A model generated the notes under the pieces. It was not told the DNA's origin, did not search any database, and saw nothing but the letters and a program-made list of their open reading frames with translations. The position numbers and the translations under genes are program-made. A stretch of DNA of 64,000 nt from Bacteroidota bacterium (GTDB lineage Bacteria; Bacteroidota; Ignavibacteria; Ignavibacteriales; Melioribacteraceae): assembly GCA_023381535.1 (NCBI GenBank), contig JAMCSN010000022.1, positions 1 to 64,000 of the forward strand, written 5' to 3'. Shown piece after piece: positions 56,002 to 64,000 of this stretch (position 1 is its first letter; every line of letters begins with the position of its first letter).

Positions 56002-56765
56002 TTCTTTCTATTCAACTCCCAAAGTTTAGAATACTTTGTAAACACATACGCTGAAGAAAATATCGCTAAAATAAGTCCATGCATACCGTCAAGAAATCCC
56101 GCTCGGAAAATATACATTTTCATAAAAAGAAAAATCGGTCTAAAAACCAGATCGTTGAAGGATGCCTTTTTACCTTTCGCATTCAACTCTTTTGCAGCAA
56201 GAGAAGTGTAAACGTTAAACTTTTTGAAGTAATGCTCTATGGTTGGATCGGTGTAGTGGTTCAAATCGTTTTTGAGATGCCCGATTTCTCCGTTAATGTT
56301 CAAGTGCTCGTGAACCGCTTTTTCATTGAACGAAGCGTGTTTCTTATTGAACAGCCGCACCACTCGAGCAGGATACCAACCGCTATGTTTGATCCACTTG
56401 CCGAGAAAATAAGCGCGGCGCGCAACATCGTACGCAACAAATTTTGACTGAACATTTTTAAATTCTTGAAGCTCCGACGCAAGTTCGGGCGTCAATTCTT
56501 CGTCGGCATCAATCCATAAAACCCAATCGAATTTAGTTTTTGACAGCGCATAACTTTTGGTCCGGGCATAACCGGTGAACGCTGCGACTTCTGCTTTCAC
56601 GTTTCCATACGACGACGCAATCTGAAAAGTGTTATCCGTAGTTCTCGAATCTACCATCACAACGATTTCGTCAACCACGTCAGCTTGGCTTTCGATGCAG
56701 CGACGAATATTTTCTTCTTCGTCTCTCGCAATGATGATTGACGATATTTTGATTTTTTCACTCAT
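55998..56765 (-). CDS. Family 2 glycosyltransferase (WaaE/KdtX-like)
   Basis: A 255-residue GT2 enzyme. IIARDEEENIRRCIESQ (nucleotide-binding start), VDSRTTDNTFQIA, and the acidic pair in LWIDADEELTPEL are visible. GKWIKHSGWYPARVVRLFNK matches the LPS-core glycosyltransferases of the KdtX/WaaE type. ATG 56765 overlaps the O-antigen-ligase stop by eight bases; an in-frame ATG at 56783 would add six residues. Its neighbours (O-antigen ligase, MsbA-type transporter) support a role in LPS core assembly at the inner membrane. Confidence 0.85.
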   Translation of the reverse strand: MSEKIKISSIIIARDEEENIRRCIESQADVVDEIVVMVDSRTTDNTFQIASSYGNVKAEVAAFTGYARTKSYALSKTKFDWVLWIDADEELTPELASELQEFKNVQSKFVAYDVARRAYFLGKWIKHSGWYPARVVRLFNKKHASFNEKAVHEHLNINGEIGHLKNDLNHYTDPTIEHYFKKFNVYTSLAAKELNAKGKKASFNDLVFRPIFLFMKMYIFRAGFLDGMHGLILAIFSSAYVFTKYSKLWELNRKK

Positions 56766-58836
56766 TCGAACCGGTAGATTCATTTTTACTATTCATAAAG
56801 TTACGATAGAACGCTATGTTCAAACCGATGGTAAACCAAACCATTGTAATGATCTCTTGGTCGCCAAAATTCCATTCGCCCAAACCGGAGAACAGAAATC
56901 CTATGAACGATGCAAGAGCGCCAAGCGCATAGGAAGATAGAAATGGAATGTCCTTCAACGTTTTGTATATCTTCAGATGCAACCGCAAAATTTTGTACAG
57001 CAAGAACATCACTGCAATGAATCCGACGGCGCCGAGTATCACGAGAAAGTGAACAAAATTATTGTGCATGTGACCGAAATTCTCTTTCAAGTAATAATCT
57101 TTGTACTCGGAATAAGTTTTGTTGAGATCGATGTCGCCGACACCAAACAGCGGGTGATCTTTGAAAATCCTCATGCCGATACGCCAAATATTGAGACGCT
57201 CGAAGTTCGTCTCATGGTAAAGATCGGCAATAGTTGAAAGCCGGTTTCTCTTGCTTTCCGTTGTGTAAATTTTGTTTCCTTCAAGCTTAAATCCCGTGAT
57301 AGAATAACCGAGTGAACCGATTTTCTGTTCGGTGAAAGTCTCATCTTTCGTTTTGTCGAAACGGTAAACAATACCGTCAGCGCTGGCACCAATTGCAGAA
57401 GAATCAATAAACTGTAATGATTGGAGCCCAACGATCTTAAACTCCTGAACTTGTTTAACTTTTCCATTTTCATAAACGTAATGAAAGAGTTTATCGCTCT
57501 GAAAGAAAATGTCGTTCTTGTTAATCCAAACAAAACCTACGGAGGATTTAAATTTTACGGAATCGATAAGCTGCTCTGGGATTGCGCTTTGGCTCGAATA
57601 AACTTTGAACGAGAAACTATTCATATCAAACGCTGCAAATAATTTATCGTTATAACAAAGACTTGAAATGCCCTTCACATTTCGAAGCATGAGCTTATCA
57701 TTAAGATCCAACGGATTCTTATAAATTGTTAAGCCGCTGTCTCTATCTGCAACGTAGAAGTAATCTCCGAAAACTTCCACATCAGTCGTTAAACCGGGCG
57801 AGGTAAAACTTTTTTCGATTGTGAGCTTGCCGCCACCGTCTTTGTGAAGCAACAGAATTCTGGTATCCAGTAGGTATGCGAGGAAGTAATTTGATTTCCA
57901 TTTTAAAATTCTCTTTGAAGGCGACGGCGTAGCCAACTCTTGAACTAGATTGCCTTTGCTGTAAACGGCTATTCCTTTATTGTAATCCGCCACATAAACC
58001 GTATCGTTGTCAAGGTCAAGATTGTAAGCCCGCCCTTCGGTATTAATTGTTTTTACTTTTGTCAACTGCGAACCGTTGAATTGATATTCATACAGCCGGC
58101 TTTCATTCTTGTAAAACAAAAGCGCAAAAATAATGAACGCGGCGCCGGGAATTATCAGCCACCATTTTTTCTTGAATAGAATTATAAAAAGTATTCCAGC
58201 GGCAGCACCGATCCATGCGGCACGTGTATAACTTGCAAAAAGACTAAGTGCAGCAATGCAAAATGCTATTAAGAAGAAAATTCTGTACGCAATTTTTGTT
58301 TTTTCGTTTACCAGAAAGGCAAACGTGAAAATTGCAGTGAAGCTCATCAGTCCGCCCGCGGTCATAACATATTGAAACGGAGACGGTCCCTTGGCTTCGA
58401 AACGGTACAATTGAGCTATGAAATGCTCGTAAGCAAAAACAATGTACGCCAACATTGTAAGCAGTGCGGCGCCGAGATAAATTTTGAAAAACAATTTTGT
58501 TTTTCCGGTGTCGTCAGCAGCAGCGGCAATTGTATAAACCAGCGGAATTAAAACCAGCCGTTTGAAAAAAGTCTGAAACGCTTGAGCTTGATTCACGGAG
58601 AAGATTGCCGAGATCAGCTCGGCAGCAAGAAAAAGTATGAATCCAATTTCCAAACCGTTTTTCTGAAATTTGTTTTCTTTCGTGATCACGAAGCGGTATG
58701 CAAAAAGCATTAGTGGAATAAAATAGCCAATCTGGTTCAAGAAAATTGAATTGGTAAGCGTGATCAAGAATAAAATGATCAGCCAGAAAATTAGTTTATC
58801 TATGATTTTAATTTGGTTGGATTTGTCTTGGGTCAT
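56758..58836 (-). CDS. O-antigen ligase (WaaL/Wzy_C family) with an inserted propeller-like domain
   Basis: A 692-residue membrane protein. Seven or eight membrane helices (about 12-245) contain SYTRAAWIG (R205), matching the conserved Arg of the ligase family. Then comes a soluble insertion of about 290 residues (about 246-540) with repeated short beta patterns such as NDTVYVADYNKGIAVYS and GDYFYVADRDSGLTIYK, like a beta-propeller. The ligase continues with FKDHPLFGVGDIDL and GHMHNNFVHFLVILG (H589, H591, N592) and three C-terminal helices. The insertion sits where the large periplasmic loop is expected. It overlaps msbA by one base. Confidence 0.82.
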   Translation of the reverse strand: MTQDKSNQIKIIDKLIFWLIILFLITLTNSIFLNQIGYFIPLMLFAYRFVITKENKFQKNGLEIGFILFLAAELISAIFSVNQAQAFQTFFKRLVLIPLVYTIAAAADDTGKTKLFFKIYLGAALLTMLAYIVFAYEHFIAQLYRFEAKGPSPFQYVMTAGGLMSFTAIFTFAFLVNEKTKIAYRIFFLIAFCIAALSLFASYTRAAWIGAAAGILFIILFKKKWWLIIPGAAFIIFALLFYKNESRLYEYQFNGSQLTKVKTINTEGRAYNLDLDNDTVYVADYNKGIAVYSKGNLVQELATPSPSKRILKWKSNYFLAYLLDTRILLLHKDGGGKLTIEKSFTSPGLTTDVEVFGDYFYVADRDSGLTIYKNPLDLNDKLMLRNVKGISSLCYNDKLFAAFDMNSFSFKVYSSQSAIPEQLIDSVKFKSSVGFVWINKNDIFFQSDKLFHYVYENGKVKQVQEFKIVGLQSLQFIDSSAIGASADGIVYRFDKTKDETFTEQKIGSLGYSITGFKLEGNKIYTTESKRNRLSTIADLYHETNFERLNIWRIGMRIFKDHPLFGVGDIDLNKTYSEYKDYYLKENFGHMHNNFVHFLVILGAVGFIAVMFLLYKILRLHLKIYKTLKDIPFLSSYALGALASFIGFLFSGLGEWNFGDQEIITMVWFTIGLNIAFYRNFMNSKNESTGSNE

Positions 58837-60686
58837 TATACTCTGAATTGAAGTTCATATAATTTTTTGTAAATGCCGTTTTCTTGATTTAACAACTGAT
58901 CGTGCTTACCATCCTGAACTATCCGTCCTCGGTCGAGAACAATAATTCTATCGGCATTTCTAATTGTGCTAAGTCTATGTGCAATTACAAACGTGGTTCT
59001 ATTGTGCATTAAGCGTTCAATCGCTTCCTGAACCAAAACTTCCGACTCGTTATCCAAAGCCGATGTAGCTTCGTCCAATATCATGATCGGCGGATTTTTC
59101 AAAAGAGCACGCGCTATTGCCAGCCGCTGTCTTTGTCCCCCCGAAAGCTTTGTTCCTTTTTCACCGATTATCGTTTCATAGCCGTGCGGCAGTTCCAGAA
59201 TAAAATTGTGAGCGTTAGCTGCTTTCGCAGCATCAAACAATTTTTTCTCAGAACAGTCATCAATTCCATAAGCGATGTTGCTCTTTACCGATTCATTGAA
59301 CAGCACCGTTTCCTGTGTAACGATTCCCATCAGCTTTCGCAAGTCTTCGAGGCGTGCTGATTTTATGTCAGTCCCGTCGAAAAGAACTTTCCCGCCGGTC
59401 GGATCATAAAAGCGCGGTAGTAAATCCACCATCGTTGTTTTTCCGGCGCCGCTGCTTCCCACAATCGCAATCACATTCCCCTTCTTCACTTTTAGATTAA
59501 TCGTATCCAGTACCAATTCCTCGGAATCATCATAGTGGAACGAAACATTTTGAAATTCTATCGTATCATTGAAGTCGTTAAGCGGAAGAGGATTATCAAT
59601 ATTCTTAATCCGAGGTTCGGTATCCAGTATTTCAAAAACACGGTCGGCAGCCGCGCTTGATTCCTGGATCCGGTTGTTAACGCTGCTTAGTTCTTTGATG
59701 GGCGGCATCATCTGAAAAATTGCCATCAAGAAAACGAGGAACTCGCTCGGCTTCAAAGTTTTATCGAACAACACAAGCTGCCCGCCGAAATAAATCATTG
59801 CGCCGCCGACAACCACACTAAGAAATTCCGTAACGGGAGACGCTGTATTTCTTATGCGTGTTATCTTCAAAACTAGTTTAAAAAATTTCTGAGTCTGCGT
59901 CTTGAACTTTTTATTTTCGTAATTCTCCATCCCAAAAGCTTTTACAATTTTTACGCCGGTAATCGTTTCATGAAGCGTGGTAGTGATATCCGCCATTTCT
60001 TGCTGCAGCAATCCGCTCTGCCTACGAAGTATCAATCCGATCCAGCTTATAATCCCGATGCTGAACGGAAGTACAAGCAGCGAAAATAAGGTAAGTCTCC
60101 AGCTGATCGAGACTGCAATTCCGAGAAAGACAATTATTGTTAACGGTTCACGAATCAAATTTAAAAACACCGCAGAGACGCTTGCCTGCACAACATTCAC
60201 ATCGTTCATAATCCGCGAAATAAGGTTCCCGGTTTTTTCATTTTTGAAGAAACTCATCGGCAGCTTGTGAAGATGAATATATGCCTCGTTCCTCAAGTTG
60301 CGTATCATTCCCTGTTCTACAAATGCAAGAAAGTAAGCTTGAAGATACCCAAAGATGTTTTTGAGAAAGAACAGAATAATTATCAGAATACAAATCTTCA
60401 GAAGGATCGACTGTGTATCGCCGCTGAAGATATAACCTTTGACCGTTCCAATTATATCATCGAACGCTTGGGAAAACCAATTTGTAACTGGCGTACTGAT
60501 AGAAGGACTAACTGTTTTGATCTGCGTTTGAGTTCCCTTCCCTTGAAAAAGGGTATCAAGGAGAGGAATAATCATGTAAATGGAAACGCCGTTCAGAACC
60601 GCGTAACCTACCGTAAACAGAACCGAGGCGGAAAGATGCTTCCAAAACGGCTTTATGTAATTTAAAACTCTTCTGTAAGTGTTCAT
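58836..60686 (-). CDS. MsbA-type lipid/oligosaccharide ABC exporter (fused TMD-NBD)
   Basis: A 616-residue half-transporter with six membrane helices (about 20-330) and an ATPase domain (about 370-605). Walker A is GSSGAGKTTM, the signature is LSGGQRQRLAIARALL, Walker B is IMILDEATSALD, and the H-loop is FVIAHRLST. The family flips lipid A-core across the inner membrane. An inserted Gln/Thr-rich stretch lies between helices 1 and 2. Position next to an O-antigen ligase and a core-type glycosyltransferase supports LPS transport. ATG 60686 is six bases after the lipoprotein stop. Confidence 0.9.
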   Translation of the reverse strand: MNTYRRVLNYIKPFWKHLSASVLFTVGYAVLNGVSIYMIIPLLDTLFQGKGTQTQIKTVSPSISTPVTNWFSQAFDDIIGTVKGYIFSGDTQSILLKICILIIILFFLKNIFGYLQAYFLAFVEQGMIRNLRNEAYIHLHKLPMSFFKNEKTGNLISRIMNDVNVVQASVSAVFLNLIREPLTIIVFLGIAVSISWRLTLFSLLVLPFSIGIISWIGLILRRQSGLLQQEMADITTTLHETITGVKIVKAFGMENYENKKFKTQTQKFFKLVLKITRIRNTASPVTEFLSVVVGGAMIYFGGQLVLFDKTLKPSEFLVFLMAIFQMMPPIKELSSVNNRIQESSAAADRVFEILDTEPRIKNIDNPLPLNDFNDTIEFQNVSFHYDDSEELVLDTINLKVKKGNVIAIVGSSGAGKTTMVDLLPRFYDPTGGKVLFDGTDIKSARLEDLRKLMGIVTQETVLFNESVKSNIAYGIDDCSEKKLFDAAKAANAHNFILELPHGYETIIGEKGTKLSGGQRQRLAIARALLKNPPIMILDEATSALDNESEVLVQEAIERLMHNRTTFVIAHRLSTIRNADRIIVLDRGRIVQDGKHDQLLNQENGIYKKLYELQFRV

Positions 60687-60692
60687 CGATTC

Positions 60693-61931
60693 TCACATGG
60701 GCAGGTTAACTAATCCGCACCCGCCGGGAATTACTAACGTATAATAGATTTTATTCCGGACAAAATCGAAAATATTTATTCTTGAAAGATCATTTAATCG
60801 TTCATCAAAAATTAAGAAGTTTCCCTGAACTAATAAATTAGCATACCTATAGCTGTTGAAATCGGCAATCAGTTTTTTTTGAACGGCGTTGATTATAATC
60901 AGCTCCCCGGTCGGTTGCGCTTTTTTCGGACTGCCTTGCAAGACCGAATTTTCAGTGGCAATGAAAAGATAGTCACCGTCATCAGACCATCGGGCATCCA
61001 AAACTTTTCGTTTGATTGAAGCCACCAAAACATCGGAACGCTCCTGCACATCTTTTATGTAACAATCATATTCGCTGTCGGCTGCTATTGTGCGGAACTG
61101 AAATCTGTTGTTCGGAGAAATGTATTCGGGCTCACGGTTAGGAGGCAAAGGAAAGCCTTCCGTGATAAGATTAAACTTGCGCTCGCTCACCTTGTTAAGC
61201 TTTCCGGAAAGATCAAACGGGAAAATATTCTGGTGGATTTTTCGTGAATCAATTGTATCGATCAATGTAATGTTAACCTTAAATGTATCGCTGTTTTCCC
61301 AGTAGGTGTAAAGCTGAGCACAATCACCGATATCTTTCAGCTTGTTCATTACACTTGCTTCACGCTGTAACTGAAATACACTCACACCGTGAACGTACGG
61401 CAGATTGCTTCGCACTCCGTAAGAAGTAGCAGTCGTTACAAAAGCAGTGCTGCGGTCTGCCGAAGTGTTCAATGAAATAACGCTTTCATTTTGACTGCTC
61501 CATATTAACTCGGTCTGTTTTGAAAAAATATCGATGCTGAAAACGCTTGGTCTGCCAAGATACCTCGCTACAAAAAGAACGTTCCGGAATTCATCGAGCG
61601 TTTCGTGCCGCCCTTTCATAATGGAATAAGTATGGATCAGACCATTTGAATTAAGCCGGTAGGCATTTTTTCCGGCGCTGAATGAACTCTTGTATTTTCC
61701 CAATAAAACTTTGTAAAGCACGTCGCTAAATTTTTCGATCCTGGAAGAGTCGGCGATATTTCTATTCAGTTTTATTCTGAAATCTTTTGCGCTGTTGATA
61801 TCGGAAAACTCGCCGATCTTGATTGAATAAGTATCCGAATCCTCAGAACCGTTTTTTGTTCCGTCGCATGAAGACAAAATAAACGCGGCAACGACACATA
61901 TCAAAATAATTTGTCTATTCTTCAATCTCAT
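60693..61931 (-). CDS. Lipoprotein with SPOR-like domain and beta-propeller-like repeats
   Basis: A 412-residue protein with a lipoprotein signal (lipobox LSSC, Cys22) and a SPOR-like segment just after it (about 34-100, YSIKIGEFSDINSAKDFRIKL and LYKVLLGKYKS). The rest (about 110-412) is beta-rich with WD40/TolB-like motifs such as DARWSDDGDYLFIATENS. SPOR domains bind denuded peptidoglycan; a lipid anchor would place it at a membrane near the wall. Its function is unknown. It lies between xerD and the MsbA-type gene. Confidence 0.7.
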   Translation of the reverse strand: MRLKNRQIILICVVAAFILSSCDGTKNGSEDSDTYSIKIGEFSDINSAKDFRIKLNRNIADSSRIEKFSDVLYKVLLGKYKSSFSAGKNAYRLNSNGLIHTYSIMKGRHETLDEFRNVLFVARYLGRPSVFSIDIFSKQTELIWSSQNESVISLNTSADRSTAFVTTATSYGVRSNLPYVHGVSVFQLQREASVMNKLKDIGDCAQLYTYWENSDTFKVNITLIDTIDSRKIHQNIFPFDLSGKLNKVSERKFNLITEGFPLPPNREPEYISPNNRFQFRTIAADSEYDCYIKDVQERSDVLVASIKRKVLDARWSDDGDYLFIATENSVLQGSPKKAQPTGELIIINAVQKKLIADFNSYRYANLLVQGNFLIFDERLNDLSRINIFDFVRNKIYYTLVIPGGCGLVNLPM

Positions 61932-61960
61932 AATTTAAAAATACGAAACTGCCGCAAGAT

Positions 61961-62851
61961 TTATCCGCGCGGGTGATGATCTTTGTGAACTTGTTTAATG
62001 TAGTTTCGATCAACGTGCGTGTAAATCTGCGTCGTTGATATATCGGCGTGTCCAAGCATTTCTTGAACAGCACGGAGATCGGCTCCGCCTTCCAACAAAT
62101 GAGTTGCAAATGAATGACGGAAAGTGTGCGGATGAATTTCTTTCGTAATGCCGGCTTCATGCGCGTAATGATTGACGATTTTCCATATCCACATTCTGGA
62201 AAGCTTTGTACCGCGTTTGTTGAGGAAAACGTAGTTCTGGCTTTTACTTTTCTTTTCAAGCATCGGACGTGATTTCGTCAAATACTCTTTCAGCCAATTG
62301 ATAGCACTGCTTCCCATCGGCACAATTCTTTCCTTCGAACCTTTACCAAAAACGCGCACGACCTCATCGGCAAAGTAGAGATCGTTCACCTTCAGATTGA
62401 TCAATTCCGAAACGCGCAAACCGGAAGAATAAAATGTTTCCAAAATCGCTTTGTCGCGCAACCCGGTAACTTCGGTTGTCTTGGGAGAATTGAGAATGCG
62501 TTCGATTTCGGGAAAAGATAAAACTGCCGGAAGCTTACGCGACTTTTTTACCCGGGAAAGTGTTGAAGTCGGATTTTTCTCAATGTAATTGTTGTCCTCA
62601 AGGTAACCGAAAAATCCTTTTATGGATGACATATAACGTGCGGTTGTCGCGCTATCGATTCCGTTATTTTTTTGATGCTCAAAAAATTTTGCGATGTGAC
62701 CGGCTGTAACTTGATTATAGTCAGTTACGTTTTTTTCTTGAACGAAGTTCAAAAATTTTTGCAAATCGTTTTTGTAAGCATTAGTTGTATTCTCGGAAAG
62801 ATTTTTTTCGAAGCGAAGAATACTAAGATATTCTTTTAGAAAATCCTCCAT
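61961..62851 (-). CDS. xerD: Tyrosine recombinase XerD/XerC
   Basis: A 296-residue site-specific recombinase for resolving chromosome dimers. The N-terminal SAM-like domain covers about 1-90. All catalytic residues are visible: R146 (SGLRVSEL), K170 (GKGSKERIVP), H242 and R245 (HTFRHSFATHLL), H268 (LGHADISTTQ) and Y277 (IYTHV). Length and context (not near phage genes) fit the chromosomal Xer protein; the sequence alone does not decide between XerC and XerD. It starts six bases after the HD gene stop. Confidence 0.92.
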   Translation of the reverse strand: MEDFLKEYLSILRFEKNLSENTTNAYKNDLQKFLNFVQEKNVTDYNQVTAGHIAKFFEHQKNNGIDSATTARYMSSIKGFFGYLEDNNYIEKNPTSTLSRVKKSRKLPAVLSFPEIERILNSPKTTEVTGLRDKAILETFYSSGLRVSELINLKVNDLYFADEVVRVFGKGSKERIVPMGSSAINWLKEYLTKSRPMLEKKSKSQNYVFLNKRGTKLSRMWIWKIVNHYAHEAGITKEIHPHTFRHSFATHLLEGGADLRAVQEMLGHADISTTQIYTHVDRNYIKQVHKDHHPRG

Positions 62852-62857
62852 GGATGA

Positions 62858-64000
62858 TTATTCTTCCGGGTTAGTATTTTCTAATTCTTCTTGTTTAGGA
62901 TACCTAATTCTTTTGTGCTGATGACCGACAAGAATGCTCAAGAAAGACTCTTTGATTTTTCTGATATCGTTAAACGTTAACGGCGCTTCATCAAGCTGAC
63001 CGTCATCAATACGGCTGTTTATCAGATTAGATATTACGTTCTCAATTTTTTGTGAATCTGCATTTGTCATCGCACGCACGGTTGATTCGCACGCATCTGC
63101 AAGCATCACAATAGCAGTCTCCTTGGAATTCGGTTTCGGCCCGGGATAGCGGAACTCGTTAACATCCACGTTGTTCTCTCCGTGAATTTCTTTAGCCTTC
63201 TCATAAAAGAAAGAAATCACCATAGTGCCGTGATGCATCGGTATAAAGTCGATGACTTCCTTAGGCAAATTATTTTTTTCAGCCAGTTCGATTCCTTTTT
63301 TAACATGATCCAAAATCAGCCGCACACTCTTTTCCGGCGCTAATTTTTCATGAATGTTTTCGCTGGTCAATTGATTCTCTACAAAACTTTCGGGATCGAG
63401 CGACTTACCGATATCATGATAATAAGCGCCAATGCGTGCAAGAATCGGATTTGCGCCGATTGCTTCAGCCGTTGTTTCCGCAAGAGTTCCCATAGCTACA
63501 GAATGATTAAACGTGCCCGGCGCGGACTTTGCCATTTCTTTCAGAAGCGGGTGGTTGAAATCGGTTAACTCCAACAATGTGAGGTCGGTCGTAATTTTGA
63601 AAAGTCTCTCGAAAAAAATTATCAAGCCGTAAGTAAGAACGGGACTAATCAATGCATTAGAGCCGGCAAAGGCAAAACTTAAAATCATCTGGCTGAATGA
63701 ATCAAACCTTTCCAAACCGAATGCAACAATGCTTACAACGTAACCAATCAGAATGTAAAGGAACGATCTAAAAATTTGCGTTCTGTTTTTGATGTCGCGA
63801 ACAGTGTAAGCAGAGAGCCCGCCGGCTATAATGTTCATTACCGCAAATGCATAGTCGTTGCCGCGTAAACCGCCAACAATCAATGAAACGATAACCGTTC
63901 CGTAAAACCCAACACGCGAATCAAAAATGATTGTAAGCAGCATCGAGGCAACCGGAACAAGAACTAAAAACTCAACGGGCGAGACAACATCAATCTGGTA
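62858..64000 (-). CDS. 7TM-HD family (PgpH-like) phosphohydrolase, N-terminus cut by the window
   Basis: The frame stays open to the end of the window, past ATG 63943 (upstream codons read SPVEFLVLVPVAS), so the gene is partial with its 5' part missing. Membrane helices fill the first about 130 visible residues. An HD domain follows with GTFNHSVAMGTLAE, ARIGAYYHDIGKS, IPMHHGTM and LADACESTVRA, matching the 7TM-HD proteins that hydrolyse cyclic di-AMP in Firmicutes. The C-terminal region is acidic. It is the first visible gene of the minus-strand run down to 54604. Confidence 0.88.
   Translation of the reverse strand, partial: YQIDVVSPVEFLVLVPVASMLLTIIFDSRVGFYGTVIVSLIVGGLRGNDYAFAVMNIIAGGLSAYTVRDIKNRTQIFRSFLYILIGYVVSIVAFGLERFDSFSQMILSFAFAGSNALISPVLTYGLIIFFERLFKITTDLTLLELTDFNHPLLKEMAKSAPGTFNHSVAMGTLAETTAEAIGANPILARIGAYYHDIGKSLDPESFVENQLTSENIHEKLAPEKSVRLILDHVKKGIELAEKNNLPKEVIDFIPMHHGTMVISFFYEKAKEIHGENNVDVNEFRYPGPKPNSKETAIVMLADACESTVRAMTNADSQKIENVISNLINSRIDDGQLDEAPLTFNDIRKIKESFLSILVGHQHKRIRYPKQEELENTNPEE

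Overview
The window looks like a chromosomal segment of a Gram-negative bacterium of the Bacteroidota/Chlorobiota/Ignavibacteriota (FCB) group, most likely Ignavibacteria-like. This is an inference from gene content and promoter style, not from a search. Lipid A and LPS genes (lpxB, lpxK, msbA-like, O-antigen ligase) show an outer membrane. Two clear intergenic promoters combine a TTGA-type -35 with TATATTTG, which also fits the Bacteroidetes -7 consensus TAnnTTTG. There are no tRNA, rRNA, CRISPR or intact insertion elements. Coding density is very high and most genes sit in long co-directional runs.

Layout: (1) 1-6610, information and secretion block: 3' end of prs, rplY/ctc, pth, then rpsF-ssb-rpsR-rplI (with a candidate S6:S18 leader), a terminator, secD-secF, and a two-way terminator. 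(2) 6646-9694: an NhaD/CitMHS-type ion transporter on the minus strand and a GNAT-carbon/nitrogen hydrolase gene broken by one in-frame TAG. (3) 9771-18822, minus strand: a tight seven-gene operon of ECF-like sigma factor, unknown membrane protein, three different SpoIIE/PP2C phosphatases, a STAS protein and an RsbW-like kinase. A second STAS gene lies divergently at 19061. Together they form an Rsb-type partner-switching module. (4) 19485-25155: purA, a membrane histidine kinase, a 428-bp gap holding an orphan strong terminator, a dCMP deaminase and ppk1; then an Nramp-UspA fusion on the minus strand.

(5) 27428-54533: a 27-kb plus-strand run. It holds Fe-S carrier genes (mrp/apbC, nfu), tpiA, a secreted GH2-like membrane protein behind a promoter with a C8 tract, smc, an MtnX-like phosphatase, a methyltransferase, lpxB, a DUF374 acyltransferase, lpxK, ppdK, queA, ispD (with a palindromic element directly against its start codon), plsY, gpsA, a deacetylase-like protein, a methyltransferase and recG. 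It ends with a four-gene unit: two D-Ala-D-Ala-ligase-like ATP-grasp enzymes, a GNAT acetyltransferase and a lysine 2,3-aminomutase. (6) 54604-64000, minus strand: 7TM-HD phosphohydrolase (runs off the end), xerD, a SPOR-lipoprotein with a propeller-like region, an MsbA-type ABC transporter, an O-antigen ligase with a large beta-rich insertion, a KdtX-like glycosyltransferase, nadK and a secreted thioredoxin-like protein.

The best candidates for something undescribed are the ATP-grasp x2/GNAT/KamA unit (possible beta-lysine chemistry), whose first gene has no ATG/GTG/TTG start and appears to begin at AUU; the ECF sigma/triple-phosphatase operon; the O-antigen ligase with an inserted propeller-like domain; and the apparently non-catalytic GH2-like protein with a putatively phase-variable promoter.
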